DNA of 32,500 bases from Apostichopus japonicus (GCF_037975245.1 NC_092571.1:12139917-12172416); one strand, 5' to 3'; numbered from the stretch's first letter, positions 1 to 13,217 are shown. Translations and numbers: made by a program. The notes: generated by a model from the sequence alone, not told the origin.

Positions 1-865
1 CTTATACTATAGTGTAGATCAGTCACCATAAAATCATTCAATGACGTACTAGTTTCCATAACGACGCGGCCATGTTGGATACAATGACATGGACAGTGTG
101 ATATTTACGTTTAATCTGATATAGCACTTTAGTTCAGTGAGGTCATAAATGTGAATTGAATGGTCAATAAAGAATTCCATCATTCTAAAGGGTGGTAGAC
201 CTACTTAAGGAGGCCGCATCATAAGGTCTTATAAATTAGTGGGAGGTTGAACGATGTTCATGTGACATATCACTAATTTATCACAAAGGATCGGGCGGGC
301 AGTGGTGATGGGGGGTGGGGGGGGGGGCTGTTGTCGGGGTGTACACCCCCTTCAGTGGCATGTCAAGGAACAACACTCACTAGTCCTGGTGCAGTATTAG
401 AATGGACGACTACTGAGGATTGTATCGAATTAATGAATTAATTAATCACTCTTTAAAATTAATCTGGTGAACAAATCTGTAGATGCAGGGTGGGTGGTGT
501 GTTGGTGATATCAATTGTCATCTTCATTTTGAGGAATAGTCGATGTAGGGTTAGAAGGGAAAAAAAAACTACCAAAGAGAAAGAAAAAGAGAAAATACAA
601 AAGAAAAAACACACACACACATACACACACAAAGCAACTGCAATACAAACAAATACAAACAAAATGACACGCACACAGCTGCAAAGAACTGAATTATAGG
701 ATTAAGTTTGTCATTTCCAATATCTCCAGACATGGCTGGTTACAAAATTTGGCAATTTTTTTTCTTCTTTTCAATTTGTCCACAAAAATTGAAATCTAAA
801 AATAACTTGTGTCAGTTGCACTTTTGATTTAAGTCTGTAGTTCACAGCTCTTTTGTTGGGAAATT
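1..865. other. Non-coding stretch upstream of the cyclase exons
   Basis: No coding exon is recognisable. The stretch holds a G6-T-G11 run at 310-327 and a purine/CA-rich low-complexity block at about 555-660, which produces short spurious frames on both strands. If the cyclase gene at 3520 continues upstream, this is probably intron sequence; that is inference. Confidence 0.5.
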
Positions 866-1166
866 TGTTGTTTATAAAGACAAGTTTTTTCATAATTTCT
901 TCCCACCCCATTAAAGATGTAGTAATTATCTGTAAACCTCCCCGGATCTGGACTAGCTGAAAATCCTATCCCTGTAGGGTTTTATTCCTTAGTCGATAAA
1001 TTATCATTGTTTGAAGGTCACGGTAAGTTTTACGTGATAATCTCGTCTTTGCTCAATAAAATTGAGTACAGAGTCTATAGTCTGCGTCGTTGTCTCGTGA
1101 TGGCAAATGTTCTTGATGATCTTTATTTTTCCTTATAATAACCGTATTATACACTTCTTCAGGAAA
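866..1166 (+). repeat. Dispersed ~300-bp repeat, copy 1
   Basis: This segment aligns over nearly its whole length with the reverse complement of 5783-6068. It begins near TTTATAAAGACA and ends near ACCGTATTATACACTTCT; shared internal blocks include GGATCTGGA and GTACAGAGT. By eye the copies are roughly 70% identical with scattered small indels. No terminal inverted repeat, target duplication or coding content is visible, so the family is unknown. An old non-autonomous transposable element is the simplest reading. Confidence 0.7.
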
Positions 1167-1282
1167 TGTGACGCAGATTGAATGTTTGCCAAGGTGTCAA
1201 TGTACTCTGATTGTCGAGGCTTCATCAAAATTCAATTGATGCACTCTATATATATGATGCATATGATGCATATATTGATGCC

Positions 1283-1413
1283 CTATATATATAACTATAT
1301 ATATATATATATATGTAACTATATATATAACTATATATATAACTATATATATAACTATATATATAACTATATATATATAACTATATATATATAACTATAT
1401 ATATAACTATATA
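1283..1413. repeat. 12-bp tandem repeat (AACTATATATAT)n
   Basis: About eight to ten copies of a 12-bp unit, AACTATATATAT, with some 14-bp variants carrying an extra TA. Because 12 is a multiple of three, the array reads as an open frame of repeated Asn-Tyr-Ile-Tyr. This is a microsatellite artefact, not a protein. Confidence 0.9.
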
Positions 1414-3885
<2,472 letters not shown>

Positions 3886-4070
3886 TACAGGGGTATAAAC
3901 GACTATAATCAAAATTGTCGCGGACAGAATACGGTCTCGAATGAACCTATCATGCATCATCATCATCATCGCCGCTCGTTTTTTTGTCTCCAAATATTAA
4001 TATCACATATTTAACCACATCTTTAAAAGGGTATAAGACGCTTTTTGTAATTTTTCTGTTCAACAAATAG

Positions 4071-4162
4071 CAATGAAGATTCACATCAGCGAAGATTGCA
4101 AGAAATTCTTGGAGAAGACTGGCAACTACCGAATCGCTCCCCGTGGAAGTGTCGATATAAAG
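4071..4162 (+). CDS. Receptor-type guanylate cyclase, penultimate exon
   Basis: The exon follows a pyrimidine-rich tract and AG at 4069-4070 and ends at a GTATAT donor at 4163. Its first two bases complete the split codon from 3618 (C+CA, Pro), so phase 1 matches exactly. Translation then gives MKIHISEDCKKFLEKTGNY followed by RIAPRGSVDIK. This matches the end of the receptor-cyclase catalytic domain, where a KIH(I/V)S segment follows RMES.G and an RG.(V/I).(M/I)KGKG segment closes the domain. It ends in phase 0. The intron between this exon and the previous one is 452 bp. Confidence 0.93.
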
Positions 4163-4442
4163 GTATATACATCGATGTCGAATAGTGGTATATTTGAATA
4201 ACTAGTAACACGTGGGCAGATAGCTTTTAACATCATGTACCGAATCATCGGAGTTTTTAACAGTATTCTCTCGATATGTCTACATAGCTGGAAACACATC
4301 ACCGAGTAGTCACATACATATTTAACGCAATATTAAATGTTTCTTGCATACCGAAGCATAGCTTGTTGTAATTGTATAATTGTTTTCATGTTTCTAGCTG
4401 TACATATATATTATATTATTTATTATTTATTATTCATTTCAG

Positions 4443-4583
4443 GGGAAAGGAGTGATGAAAACATTTTGGTTGGAGGAAAATCTGGATCACATTAAAACAC
4501 CATCAAATGGCAGAAGTTCAAGCTCGCCTGTTTGGAAAAATCTACTTCCATCAAAGAAGCGTAGCAACGAGTACACGCCGTGA
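4443..4583 (+). CDS. Receptor-type guanylate cyclase, last coding exon and stop
   Basis: The exon starts after TTCATTTCAG (AG at 4441-4442) in phase 0 and ends at TGA (4581-4583). It encodes GKGVMKTFWLEE, the conserved KGKG.M.T(F/Y)WL motif that ends the cyclase domain, followed by a tail of about 34 residues rich in Ser, Lys and Arg (NGRSSSSPVW, LPSKKRSNEYTP). The tail has no recognised domain. It is hydrophilic and could be phosphorylated or bind a partner, but nothing in the sequence shows this. The preceding intron is 280 bp. Together the three exons give about 110 residues. Confidence 0.92.
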   Translation, partial: GKGVMKTFWLEENLDHIKTPSNGRSSSSPVWKNLLPSKKRSNEYTP

Positions 4584-5782
4584 TGGAGCGATAATATCCA
4601 AGCCAATCCAGCTGTAATACTGCTACGTCATGTTACGAGCCTAGCAACAGCTTCGTTGGAGAGAAAAAAACTAGGGTACGTTTCGTACGTTAGGATAGAA
4701 TATAGCAGAAACAAAGATCATTATCTGACGTCAACGAAAGGAGAAAAGACTGTGATTAGTCTGCAACGTTTCACATCAGACAGAAAGCGTGAGATAACAT
4801 TACAAACTAACGAAAACAAGTTACAAATGTATTTCGAGCCTAATGTTACAGAATTGTATAGCCGACCGCGTAGACCTACCAAAGGGCATGTGGTTTGCAT
4901 TCATCGATAGTGGATAAACATGACATCACATGTAATATACCAATATGTATTCGGTATCATTATACATTTAGCATCGAAAGTAAAACGTTAACTCGGATGC
5001 GACTCCATACTAGAACGAGATTAACATGCACGTATTTTTTTTTATAATCATTTGTGAATGTTACACTAAGCCCTACATCATGAATATGTATCATGATCTA
5101 TTGAATAATTACGCTTTACATGACAATATAGATCATATGTAAATATTGATTGTTGAATATTCACGTAATATGCCTTCTTTATAAAGCAGCTGGTTGTACT
5201 TTGGTACTAAAGAAACTTAAAATCATTATTTTCCACTTCTCATTATATATAGCTTCAGTTAAGAACTCAGTGCAATAATAGAATATTGGATAGGTATATA
5301 GGCTCTGACATAATGAACTGAATTCACGTGACAATTTAACTTTTCAATATTACACAGTTTGTATATTCTTTACAACGGTTAAGTTGCGTCTCGAAGTTAC
5401 TATATTTAAATGCAGACATACATTCTTATTTTAATTATGTGATATTCCCCAGAATAATATATGGCTGAATGCTTACATCTGACATTGATAAGACACACAC
5501 ACTAGAGAGACAGACTAAGCCACACGTTTAACCTTGTGACTTGAAATCTTCGATTTGTTATATAAAAAAATCGAAGAATCGAAAGAATCGGCTACAATTA
5601 CATCTGTAGTAACCTTAAGAAACGCTCAATCTATTGTTGTTATTAATATTTCATATCGCTTATAATATCACGATCCAACCCTCTACTGTTTTCGTCTAGT
5701 CTGCCGCTCGCCTCAATATCTATAATTTATATATAACAAAACATGTAAGCTATTGACAACTTGATTGTTTATACAAAACGCA
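4584..5782 (+). other. Probable 3' UTR and flank of the cyclase gene
   Basis: The cyclase stop codon is at 4581-4583, so transcribed 3' UTR is expected here. I see no AATAAA before 5870, where one lies inside the dispersed repeat; a TATAAA variant occurs near 5180. The cleavage site therefore cannot be placed. A short open frame at 4656-4910 has no recognisable similarity and lies entirely downstream of the stop. A small inverted repeat around ATTCTTCGATT lies at 5545-5580. Confidence 0.5.
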
Positions 5783-6050
5783 TCCAGGAGAAGTGTATAA
5801 TACGGTCATTGCAAGGGGAAAAAAGATTATAATGTCAAGATTATCCAGAACATTTGCCCAACACTGCAGAATAAACACTCTGTACTTTATTTATTGAGCA
5901 ATGACGTAATTATCAGGTAAAATTACCGTGATGTTGAAAACATTATAATTTATTGACTAAGGGATAATACCCTGAAAGGATAGGACTTCCAACTAGCCAA
6001 TCCAGATCCAGAGGGAGATTTACCCATAATAATAAGAAATAATGACAAAA

Positions 6051-6068
<18 letters not shown>
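5783..6068 (-). repeat. Dispersed ~300-bp repeat, copy 2 (inverted)
   Basis: The reverse complement of this segment aligns with 866-1166. The two copies stand in opposite orientation about 4.6 kb apart, with the three cyclase exons between them. The end nearest 6068 abuts a duplicated TGTCTTTATAAACAATT segment and the long (TA)n tract. Confidence 0.7.
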
Positions 6069-6353
<285 letters not shown>

Positions 6354-6516
6354 CATAGTATACGTATATGGTAACTTACAGCATGTTTGCTACTCGAGTT
6401 TCACGCCTGTGCTACGATCATCCACTAGCCGCAAACAATCGTGTAATCTTATTTCTTCCCAGCATGGCTGTGCGATTTGTTACCATGACGACCCTGTGAG
6501 ACAAGCTCAGAATAGT

Positions 6517-6845
6517 TTTGTTTATTCTATTCTTTGTACGTAAGATTGCCAGTTTTTCGTCTACGCAGAGGTTGTAATTGCACGATTCACGTCTGAATGT
6601 GTTCGATTCCTTTACTATCTCCCAGCTTATGTGTTGACTATTTCCAATTCTTTTCAGGTTCCCATACGTTCTTTAACAGTTCTGTACCTTTATAGTACTT
6701 TTCTTGAGAGAATTTCTGTGGTTGTTGAATCACTGCTTAAATGGTCCTCCTGAAATGCCAATGTACGACTTAGATTCTGTGTCCGATGTGACTTGGGCTT
6801 TGAATACTACAGCGCTGGTTAAACATTTCCCGAGAAGGGGCAGCT
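6517..6845 (-). pseudogene. GIY-YIG endonuclease domain remnant
   Basis: The - strand translation runs from PLLGKCLTSAVVFKAQV through SDTESKSYIGISGGPFKQ, a stop, then FNNHRNSL. After a frameshift it continues as [35 protein letters not shown]. This matches the nuclease end of RT/GIY-YIG retroelements: a Cys-containing CPL.GKCLT entry, the YIG half-motif, then R..NH. The stop at 6730-6732 (TGA) stands where the family has the catalytic Arg, consistent with CGA to TGA by CpG decay. The GIY half-motif seems to correspond to VVFKAQV (VVYKA is usual in these elements). The domain is dead. Confidence 0.75.
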
Positions 6846-6959
6846 CTCTGCAGATCTACAGTGATATGATCTAGTAGGGGTCTGATTGCTGGTCTGCTTG
6901 GTGATGTCAGAATTTTGGGATTGAATGATTGGCTTCATATTTTTCGTGCATCTGTACTT

Positions 6960-7611
6960 TTACGGTGTTTCTGTTGAATTTCTTTGTGGAGCCTGTGGCC
7001 ACGAGGGAAGTGCTTTGTTATAAGCTTGAGGAAGGTTTTCACATTCATACTGAATGAAAAGGGTGGAGGGGGGGGGGGGGTTGAACCAGATGATATTCCT
7101 GGGGCAGGCTCTTTTTTTTGTGCGCTGGTTGCTAACTATCCTGTTCTCCCTATATGTCAGGGCTTCGTCGTACACGCGAGCTGCAGCATTGAAAACGTCT
7201 CTGATGGTATAGGACAGATATTCTTTTGCTTACGGCGACAGGGATGTGCCTGATTATATAGGTGCAGGTGGGTGGTTGGATTTCGCGTTGATGTACATGC
7301 ATGGGTAGGTCATTGGGGTTCCCGTATGGTTGGTGTATGCCGGTTGCAAGATTGAGGTTGATGTCTGGGAAGTGACTGAATTAAGGTTGGTTTGGACGGT
7401 TATTTAAAGGCCAAAATGACTGGAAAATCTGGATCAGTTACTTTCTTGCGCCGTCTGCTTTGGGGCCTGGGTGGTTTGTCATGACAGCAAGGCCGTCGTC
7501 TCTTTAAAGGCCTATGCTGGCCAGCTACAGATCAAGATGATATATAATGAACAAGCCAATAGGTTCACGTGTTTCGGCGCCGTGGTGGCCGCCCATTGTG
7601 ACGTCGAAGGC
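6960..7611 (-). pseudogene. Reverse transcriptase remnant, C-terminal half and linker
   Basis: On the - strand, FDVTMGGHHGAETREPIGLF (7549-7608) is followed by a degraded stretch, then GL, a stop, and RDDGLAVM. The Asp-Asp pair expected of an RT active-site motif is intact (GAC GAC at 7495-7500), while the residue before Arg, usually Tyr, is TAA (7504-7506). Downstream come the linker motifs VAVSKRISVL and RNIIWFNPP. After a G13/C13 run (7068-7080) the frame shifts, and the conserved continuation (MNVKTFLKLITKHFPRG) is found in another frame. The position after the first RT half and before the GIY-YIG fits one element. Confidence 0.72.
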
Positions 7612-7616
7612 GTTAC

Positions 7617-7931
7617 GACACCCGATACACACAGAGAACACAGTTACCTACACGGTAAAGTTTTGTACCAAAGTAAAAACTGGATCGTGCTATAAATCGG
7701 TAGCATGTGCTATTAGGATGACAGTAAGAACTCGGGATATGTGTAATCCCAACAAATCCAGTTGTTTGATGCATTTGTTAGAATTACACATATCCTCAGT
7801 TTTTACTGTTCACCTAATAGCACATGCTACCGAATTTATCAGATTTGTCAGCACAATCCAGGTTTTACCGTGGTAGGCTACAAAGTTTTAAGATTTACAG
7901 TAATTACTGTAATCGCTGTGTGAATCGGTTG
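7617..7931. mobile_element. 315-bp foldback/MITE-like element with 5-bp target duplication
   Basis: The two halves are inverted copies. The inner arms 7690-7757 and 7773-7841 pair over about 67 bp at roughly 87% identity around a 15-base loop. Outer blocks also pair with indels: CCTACACGGTAAA at 7647 with TTTACCGTGGTAGG at 7863, and CCGATACACACAG at 7622 with CTGTGTGAATCGG at 7917. GTTAC flanks the element at 7612-7616 and 7932-7936. It lies in the reverse transcriptase, and deleting it plus one GTTAC leaves an open frame across the junction (GSSN then FDVTMG with one residue between). It has no coding capacity. A perfect palindrome ACAGTAATTACTGT (7897-7910) sits in the longer arm. Confidence 0.82.
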
Positions 7932-7936
7932 GTTAC

Positions 7937-8240
7937 TGGAGCCCTTTTTCAACCACATTTTCCCTTCTATTGTCGTGGAGGAGGGACTTTCGGGCGTGCA
8001 TTCATTCATGTATTTGTTTGTTTTATCACAACACGGTTCAATGAAAAATAAGTCAAACAAAGAAGTGTATGGTGGTGAGATAGGTTCCAAGTTCGATATG
8101 CGGGTGAACTGACGCGCCCATTTTAGACACGTGGTGAGGAGGTCCTCGGTTATGGATGGGTAGAAGTCTACTATGTCGAAGACTAGAAGGATAGGATGTT
8201 TATTCTCCAGTTGTCTAATGATCGCCGCACAGTCGTGAAA
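7937..8240 (-). pseudogene. Reverse transcriptase remnant, N-terminal half
   Basis: An open frame on the - strand reads IIRQLENKHPILLVFDIVDF, YPSITEDLL, KWARQFTRISN, and later EGKMWLKKGSSN, where the foldback element interrupts it. FDIVDFYPSI is the Asp-containing first catalytic motif of this RT family. Similarity between the two blocks is weaker than at the ends. No start codon or upstream domain is visible beyond 8240, so the copy is 5'-truncated. It makes a continuous frame with the half beyond the insertion when the insertion is ignored. Confidence 0.75.
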
Positions 8241-8876
8241 CTATAGTAACAACTTGATGTAGGTAACCATATGCGTATATTATATTATGTATACTTGCTT
8301 AAAAAAAATTCAACGGTATCATGTAAATATCCAAGATCATCCCGTTGGGAAAGCAAACAAAAATAAGAAGAAAAAGAAATTAGCAATATGTTTGCAATTT
8401 GATGCCTGTAGATAGGATACTTTTGGAAATATAACCGCCTAAAAATAATATCGTCAAATATGTTATATACTTATGGTCATATATTTTTTATAGCATCAAT
8501 GCGAACAACCGAAATTTATATTTTATTGATAAAATATGATTAATATAACGATTAATAGGTACAGTACAACAAAAGACAACAATCAAATAAACATTCAATA
8601 TGTAATTATGTTTATAAAGCTCTATATTTATTCCAAAGTTTTATCTCTGATTTTTCTTCGACATGCCGGAATCATATTATTACACTCGTTCGCTAGTGTG
8701 TTAATCTTCGGCGTTTTGATACAGTTCACAGTTGTTAACAGAGTAAATGCTATGTTTTAAATCTATCATAAACACAACGTGCTTCTATTCTCCCAAACTA
8801 CCTTCTCCTACCTCTCAAATATATAAAGCCCGTATGTTGCGATTTTTCTTTCTTTGCGTGATGGTGCTGGTGAATT

Positions 8877-8890
8877 GGGGGGGGGGGGGG
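8877..8890 (+). repeat. G14 homopolymer
   Basis: Fourteen consecutive G, one of the two longest such runs in the window (the other is 27250-27263). It sits in otherwise AT-rich sequence. Confidence 0.95.
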
Positions 8891-10536
8891 TATGACGTCA
8901 CTAGTAATAATTACGGCAAATCTCTATGATAATACAATATTTATGTACAATTTTGACTGTAAATTAATTGTAAGTTTTGACATATTTTTGACACTTTCGT
9001 CGGCCAAAGAAAATGACGGCTCACAACCTGACACATTTGCGTGATTTTTTTTAATTGAACCAAACAATATTATACAAGTGTCTCCATTTTATGAGAATAA
9101 AACAAACTCAGTGTAACGTACTTTCAAGGCGTTGCCTTCCTGAAATGAAGGGAATGGAAGGAAAGGGGGAGGGGTATAGGTACTCAGTTCGTCACGTGGC
9201 CATCCACGTGTTGTGCATTGTTAAACCTTTATCCAATTTATTTTTTGAGACGAGCGTCAGTGGAAGGGAGGGTCAAGGAGGCGGGGGGGGGGGTAAAAAA
9301 TGCATGGGCTATAGAGTAAAACATATTGGGACATATAGTAAATTTCATAGGTGATTTTGAGAACCTCCGGACTATTTTTTTTAACTAGTAATGAAGTAAT
9401 TGAATGGTTCTGAAAATTGCATAGAGACTCATCATAATACAGTAAATAAAACAAACAGAGGGGGAGGGGCGTAGGGGAGGAGCAAGGTGTGCAGGCCTAT
9501 TCCCAACCAAGGAACTTCCTCAAAAATGCCCTACTTCTTGGATATATACCAAAAAAATGAAACCTGTTACAAGATATTTCTTGTTTAGTAAGAAATATTT
9601 GTTGCTATTCTAATGTTTATCAAATGGTGTAAGTCATACTGCATGAGTTAAGATATAAATATTCTGCGAAACCACAGTGACGATTGGAACAATTTCATAT
9701 GTTGAATTAGCCTGTAGAGACATGATAGGTTTTAATGTTTCTTCGTGCATGTGCATGGAGCAAGTTCAAACATGACGCGGCCGAGCATTCGTCTGTGATT
9801 GACATGTGCTTGAAATGATCTTGTGTGTTATTATTTTTTGTAACATTTCGTTTGATAACGATGATTTTGTAGTAAATACTTAGTTTTTCTTTTCCCCCTT
9901 ATATTATGAATAATCAATGCGTTGTTTTATCATGATCTAAGACTTACACTGTCTTCAGGATTCATGTATGACCTCACTATGTACTTTCACTATAAAATAT
10001 TAATTAATATGAACACCTAAGGGATTATTCATATTGGGAAAGAATCAATATGACGTCACATTGTATATTCATTTTTCCTAGAGGCAGCTATTTTAAGCTG
10101 TATTTTACATTGGGGTTGTCACAACATGGTTAAAACATTACCCCACCGAAATTGAGAGATAGATGAGGGAGGGGGGGGGGAGGGTGTGTGATAATTGTTT
10201 TGTCACTTTGGTTCACCAGAATCGAAAAAGAAACGGTAGAATTAACCAATATTCAATATAAACCAATATATTAAGTAATCAGGCATTACTTTCAGTTTGA
10301 CATACTATTTTTTTTGTAATAGATTTATCGAACAATTTACAATTTAATTCTTTAAGAGCAAGAAATCTTTGTTGTAACGGCATATCATGGAAATTGTAAA
10401 CCTTGATTAGCGTTTCTATTGTAAGATGATTATATACATCTTAGTCAGAGTGAGTCACAATAATAACTCAACGCATAATACAGCTGTAAGCCCCGATCTC
10501 ATAGTGGGGTGTACATGATATCAAAGGTGTGTGTGT

Positions 10537-10549
10537 GGGGGGGGGGGGG
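10537..10549 (+). repeat. (GT)n running into a G13 homopolymer
   Basis: A short GTGTGTG run leads directly into thirteen G and then a GGAGG-type flank. The 2328-2364 tract has the same dinucleotide-to-poly-G layout. Confidence 0.95.
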
Positions 10550-12374
10550 AGTGGAGGTGGGATTTCTGAATTTTCTCAACTGATTTAAGTAGGGGATATG
10601 AGTCTCTATGGAATAGCCAGTTGCAAATCAAAGATGTTATTAAGTCGGCTCCCGGCATGCGGGAGGGGAATTCAGGGCCTCTGGTGGAAGGGCGGGGGGG
10701 GGGGTGTACACTCATTTTGAGGCGTATTTAGACAGAACATAAGGCCTTTTACAAAAGCTCTAAACCGTGCAAGGTTATGCTCTTTTCCTGTGTTATTATT
10801 GTTTTTTTTTATCAAATGTACATAGATAATATATTAATTGCTAAATTAATTACTTAACCATTTGAGTGATCTTGTTTTGTCTTTCGAACTATGATCTGGT
10901 TAATGAAGACTCATATTTAAAAAAAGGGACTTTTGATCCAAGCCCAAGAAGTAGCTTTCTAAATATAATTGCATTTGGTCAAGCTCAAACAACTTATGGA
11001 TTTTTTTAAAAAACCCAAATGAAGGTTAATGAGCAGGTAATGCATTTTAATTGCTCTCTGTTTTGATATTGTTTTTATCACCAAAAAGTATTCAATCACA
11101 CTGGAGAAAAAACAGAATTCAAGATAGTTATTTTTTTTAAATTTCATTATTTAAAATGACAATTGATTAAGGGAATGCATTGTTATGAGTATTCTAGTAT
11201 CCAATTTGATAGCGATTGAAAGAAATATCAGAATCAACGCGAGAAAAATGTCTTTAAATACGGTAAAAGAAAAGAAATATTTGCTGTAACATATCAATTA
11301 TACACGAATGAGATTTGAACTTCCTTGTGTTATGTTTCGTTATTCAAATATATCACTTCTTTGTTAAATTCTTAAAAAAAAAAATAAAAGATGAATTTCA
11401 CAATAAACAAAGTACACAACCTTTCTCGTAATATGTCTTTTTGGAGAGATTTGCCTCAAAAACAATGACTTGGGGGTGGGGCGAGAATATGGGAGGGGGG
11501 TTGGGAATTAGGAGGGAGGGGAGGGGAGGGGATGGACGTGGAGGAAGTATTTGCTATAGAAGAAAAACATATCTGTCTTCTATCGTTGAAGTATGAGATG
11601 CAAAAGGGAGAGGAGAATGGGAGGGGGAGATGCATGGGAGGGGAGAGGGGGATATAGAGGTGTACCTGCGAATGTACAAATGTGGTCACGACTCTCCCAC
11701 ATGCCCTCTGTAAGAAGCTCCGAACCTAGAAGAATCCGTGGCTTTTATTCCCAGTGTGGAACCCTAATACATTTGTTTCACGTATATTTCCTGATTCATA
11801 GTACATTCTCACAAACGTGCACCCTACCCTCACCCCCTCCTCCACCCTCCGCAAGCAAAATACATAGCCATATATTCATAGAAACCGTATTCATGTTAGG
11901 CGAGATTTCAAATATTGAATGTTTAGAGTGTCCTCTAATACCTCGCTATCCAGTTTGTTATAAGTGACGTCACAGTCTTAAGCAACCAATTAAGTCGTTC
12001 CCCACCCCTTTCCCCTGGTTAATTCCGTTAAGAGTTGGATTTGACAGTCTATATGCAACCAATTAAATTAAAACTAAATTGCAGAAAATTCACCGCACCG
12101 TCCTTAGTATACTATACTTAAAATAGGGCAGTTCATTGTTACTATACCACAGTTATAGTAATGTACATCCGCTAAAAACCAAAACACAGAACCTAACATG
12201 ACCTAATACAATGCTTGTTTTAGCATATACATTGCGTTTTTCTGCCTTCACGGGAAAAAAGCAATAATCAAAAGTACAGATGGTATGAAAATAAGGAGGA
12301 TTGAAGGTGACATGAAGCGTTTAACAAATTCTTTGGTTAAAATGTGGATGTTACCCCGAGGGAGCAGTCGGAAG

Positions 12375-13217
12375 AGCTTCAATTAAATTCAACTGTATTT
12401 CAACCAACCATGTTCAAAGAATTTACATGATGTGTTCATAAAATAGACTTTAAACATGATAAATGGTTGAGGGGGTTACACAAGGAAGCTACTAAAAGCT
12501 TGTGGGATGTGAATCCCCTTTACAGAGAAACGGAAAATATGCTAAGAACTGGAAAAGAAAAATACGTTTAAACAGAATAAAGGACAAAACATTAGACAGA
12601 AAGGAAAGGGAAACGCGTGGCTAGATAACAATATCAAAATGTAAATTAAATATAATCAGATAGCAAGAAGGATATGCAGTTCCTTTTAAAGCTTAGTAGG
12701 GAGGGAGAATTTTTGATCGAGTCTGGGAGAACATTCCAGGTAAACGGTCCTAAATATCCTATAATACCCTGGCTAATTGCGAGTCTACAGAAAGGGATGT
12801 TGTAATCAGAACTATCTCTGGTGTAGTAACAATGGCTACGAAGAGCAAAGAAATTGAAGAGTGAATTTGGTAATAAATTGTAGCAGGATTGGAACATGAA
12901 TACAACTACTTGATGTTTAGGTATACCAAAGACGGTATACCAAAGACTGTTAGGGCGTTGTACTTTTTATAAATCGGTTTTGAATGGTCCAGATGTGGCT
13001 TGCCACCGATTGCACGAAAGATTCGTTTTTGGACAAGGAAAAGCTTATTTGGCATGTACAGAAGCAGCAGTACCCCCAAACAATAGCACAGTAGGAAAAA
13101 AATGGCAAAACAAGGGAATTGTAAATAGTAAGAAGAATCTTTGTTGGAAGAAGATGTTTTCACTTTGAAATTATACCTGAGCCTTCAGAAAGTTTCCTGC
13201 AAATAATATTTATATCA
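12375..13217 (-). mobile_element. 3' end of a non-LTR retrotransposon (LINE)
   Basis: On the - strand the translation gives the C-terminal part of a LINE reverse transcriptase. Blocks in order are: RKLSEGSGIISK, a stop, KHLLPTKILLTIYNSLVLPF with FSYCAIVWG (about 13075-13195); NKLFLVQKRIFRAIGGKPHL then KYNALTVFGI (12945-13060); and, after a frameshift, LGPFTWNVLPDSIKNSPSLL with SFK (about 12670-12750), closing at a stop near 12646. The Y(C)..VWG, LQK(R)..R.I and P..WN.LP..IK....L.SFK blocks are typical of the C-terminal region of jockey/CR1-like LINEs. 12375-12645 looks like its 3' UTR, ending near TTGAAATACAGTTGAATT. Homology ends at the DNA element starting at 13218. It is inactive. Confidence 0.8.
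12920..12947. repeat. 14-bp tandem duplication inside the LINE
   Basis: GGTATACCAAAGAC occurs twice in direct succession (12920-12933 and 12934-12947). Fourteen is not a multiple of three, so it shifts the LINE frame at the end of ALTVFGI. Counting only one copy keeps the family's VVVFMFQ continuation in frame. Confidence 0.9.

Larger units (their letters stand above)
6395..8240 (-). mobile_element. Decayed RT plus GIY-YIG retroelement (Penelope-like), 5'-truncated
   Basis: Read on the - strand from 8240 down, the order is: RT segment with FDIVDFYPSI (8151-8180); a foldback insertion (7617-7931); RT segment FDVTMG then GAETREPIGLF (7540-7608); the catalytic-type motif RDDGLAV (near 7483-7503); a linker with IRHIPVAVSKRISVL (7210-7257) and RNIIWFNPP (near 7075-7100); then a GIY-YIG nuclease with KSYIG (6757-6771). 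RT followed by a C-terminal GIY-YIG is the arrangement of Penelope-like elements. Frames are broken by stops and by a poly-G run, so it is non-functional. Homology starts abruptly near 8240, consistent with 5' truncation. Coding similarity fades near 6470 and the element may extend to the TA tract. The exact clade is uncertain. Confidence 0.78.
8241..12374. other. Gene-less stretch with many poly-G runs
   Basis: I see no splice-bounded exon with recognisable protein similarity on either strand. The stretch is AT-rich with isolated G-rich islands at 8877-8890, 9160-9295, 10171-10180, 10537-10549, 10691-10704 and 11467-11660. Open frames here are short and either cross the G-rich islands or are AT-rich without motifs. 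Confidence 0.5.

Noticed and set aside
1182-1394. Open frame of repeated Asn-Tyr-Ile-Tyr
   Set aside because: It is the 12-bp (AACTATATATAT)n array read in frame; no conserved residues outside the repeat.
4656-4910. 84-residue open frame downstream of the cyclase stop
   Set aside because: Lies in the expected 3' UTR; no motif, no splice support, composition like the surrounding non-coding DNA.
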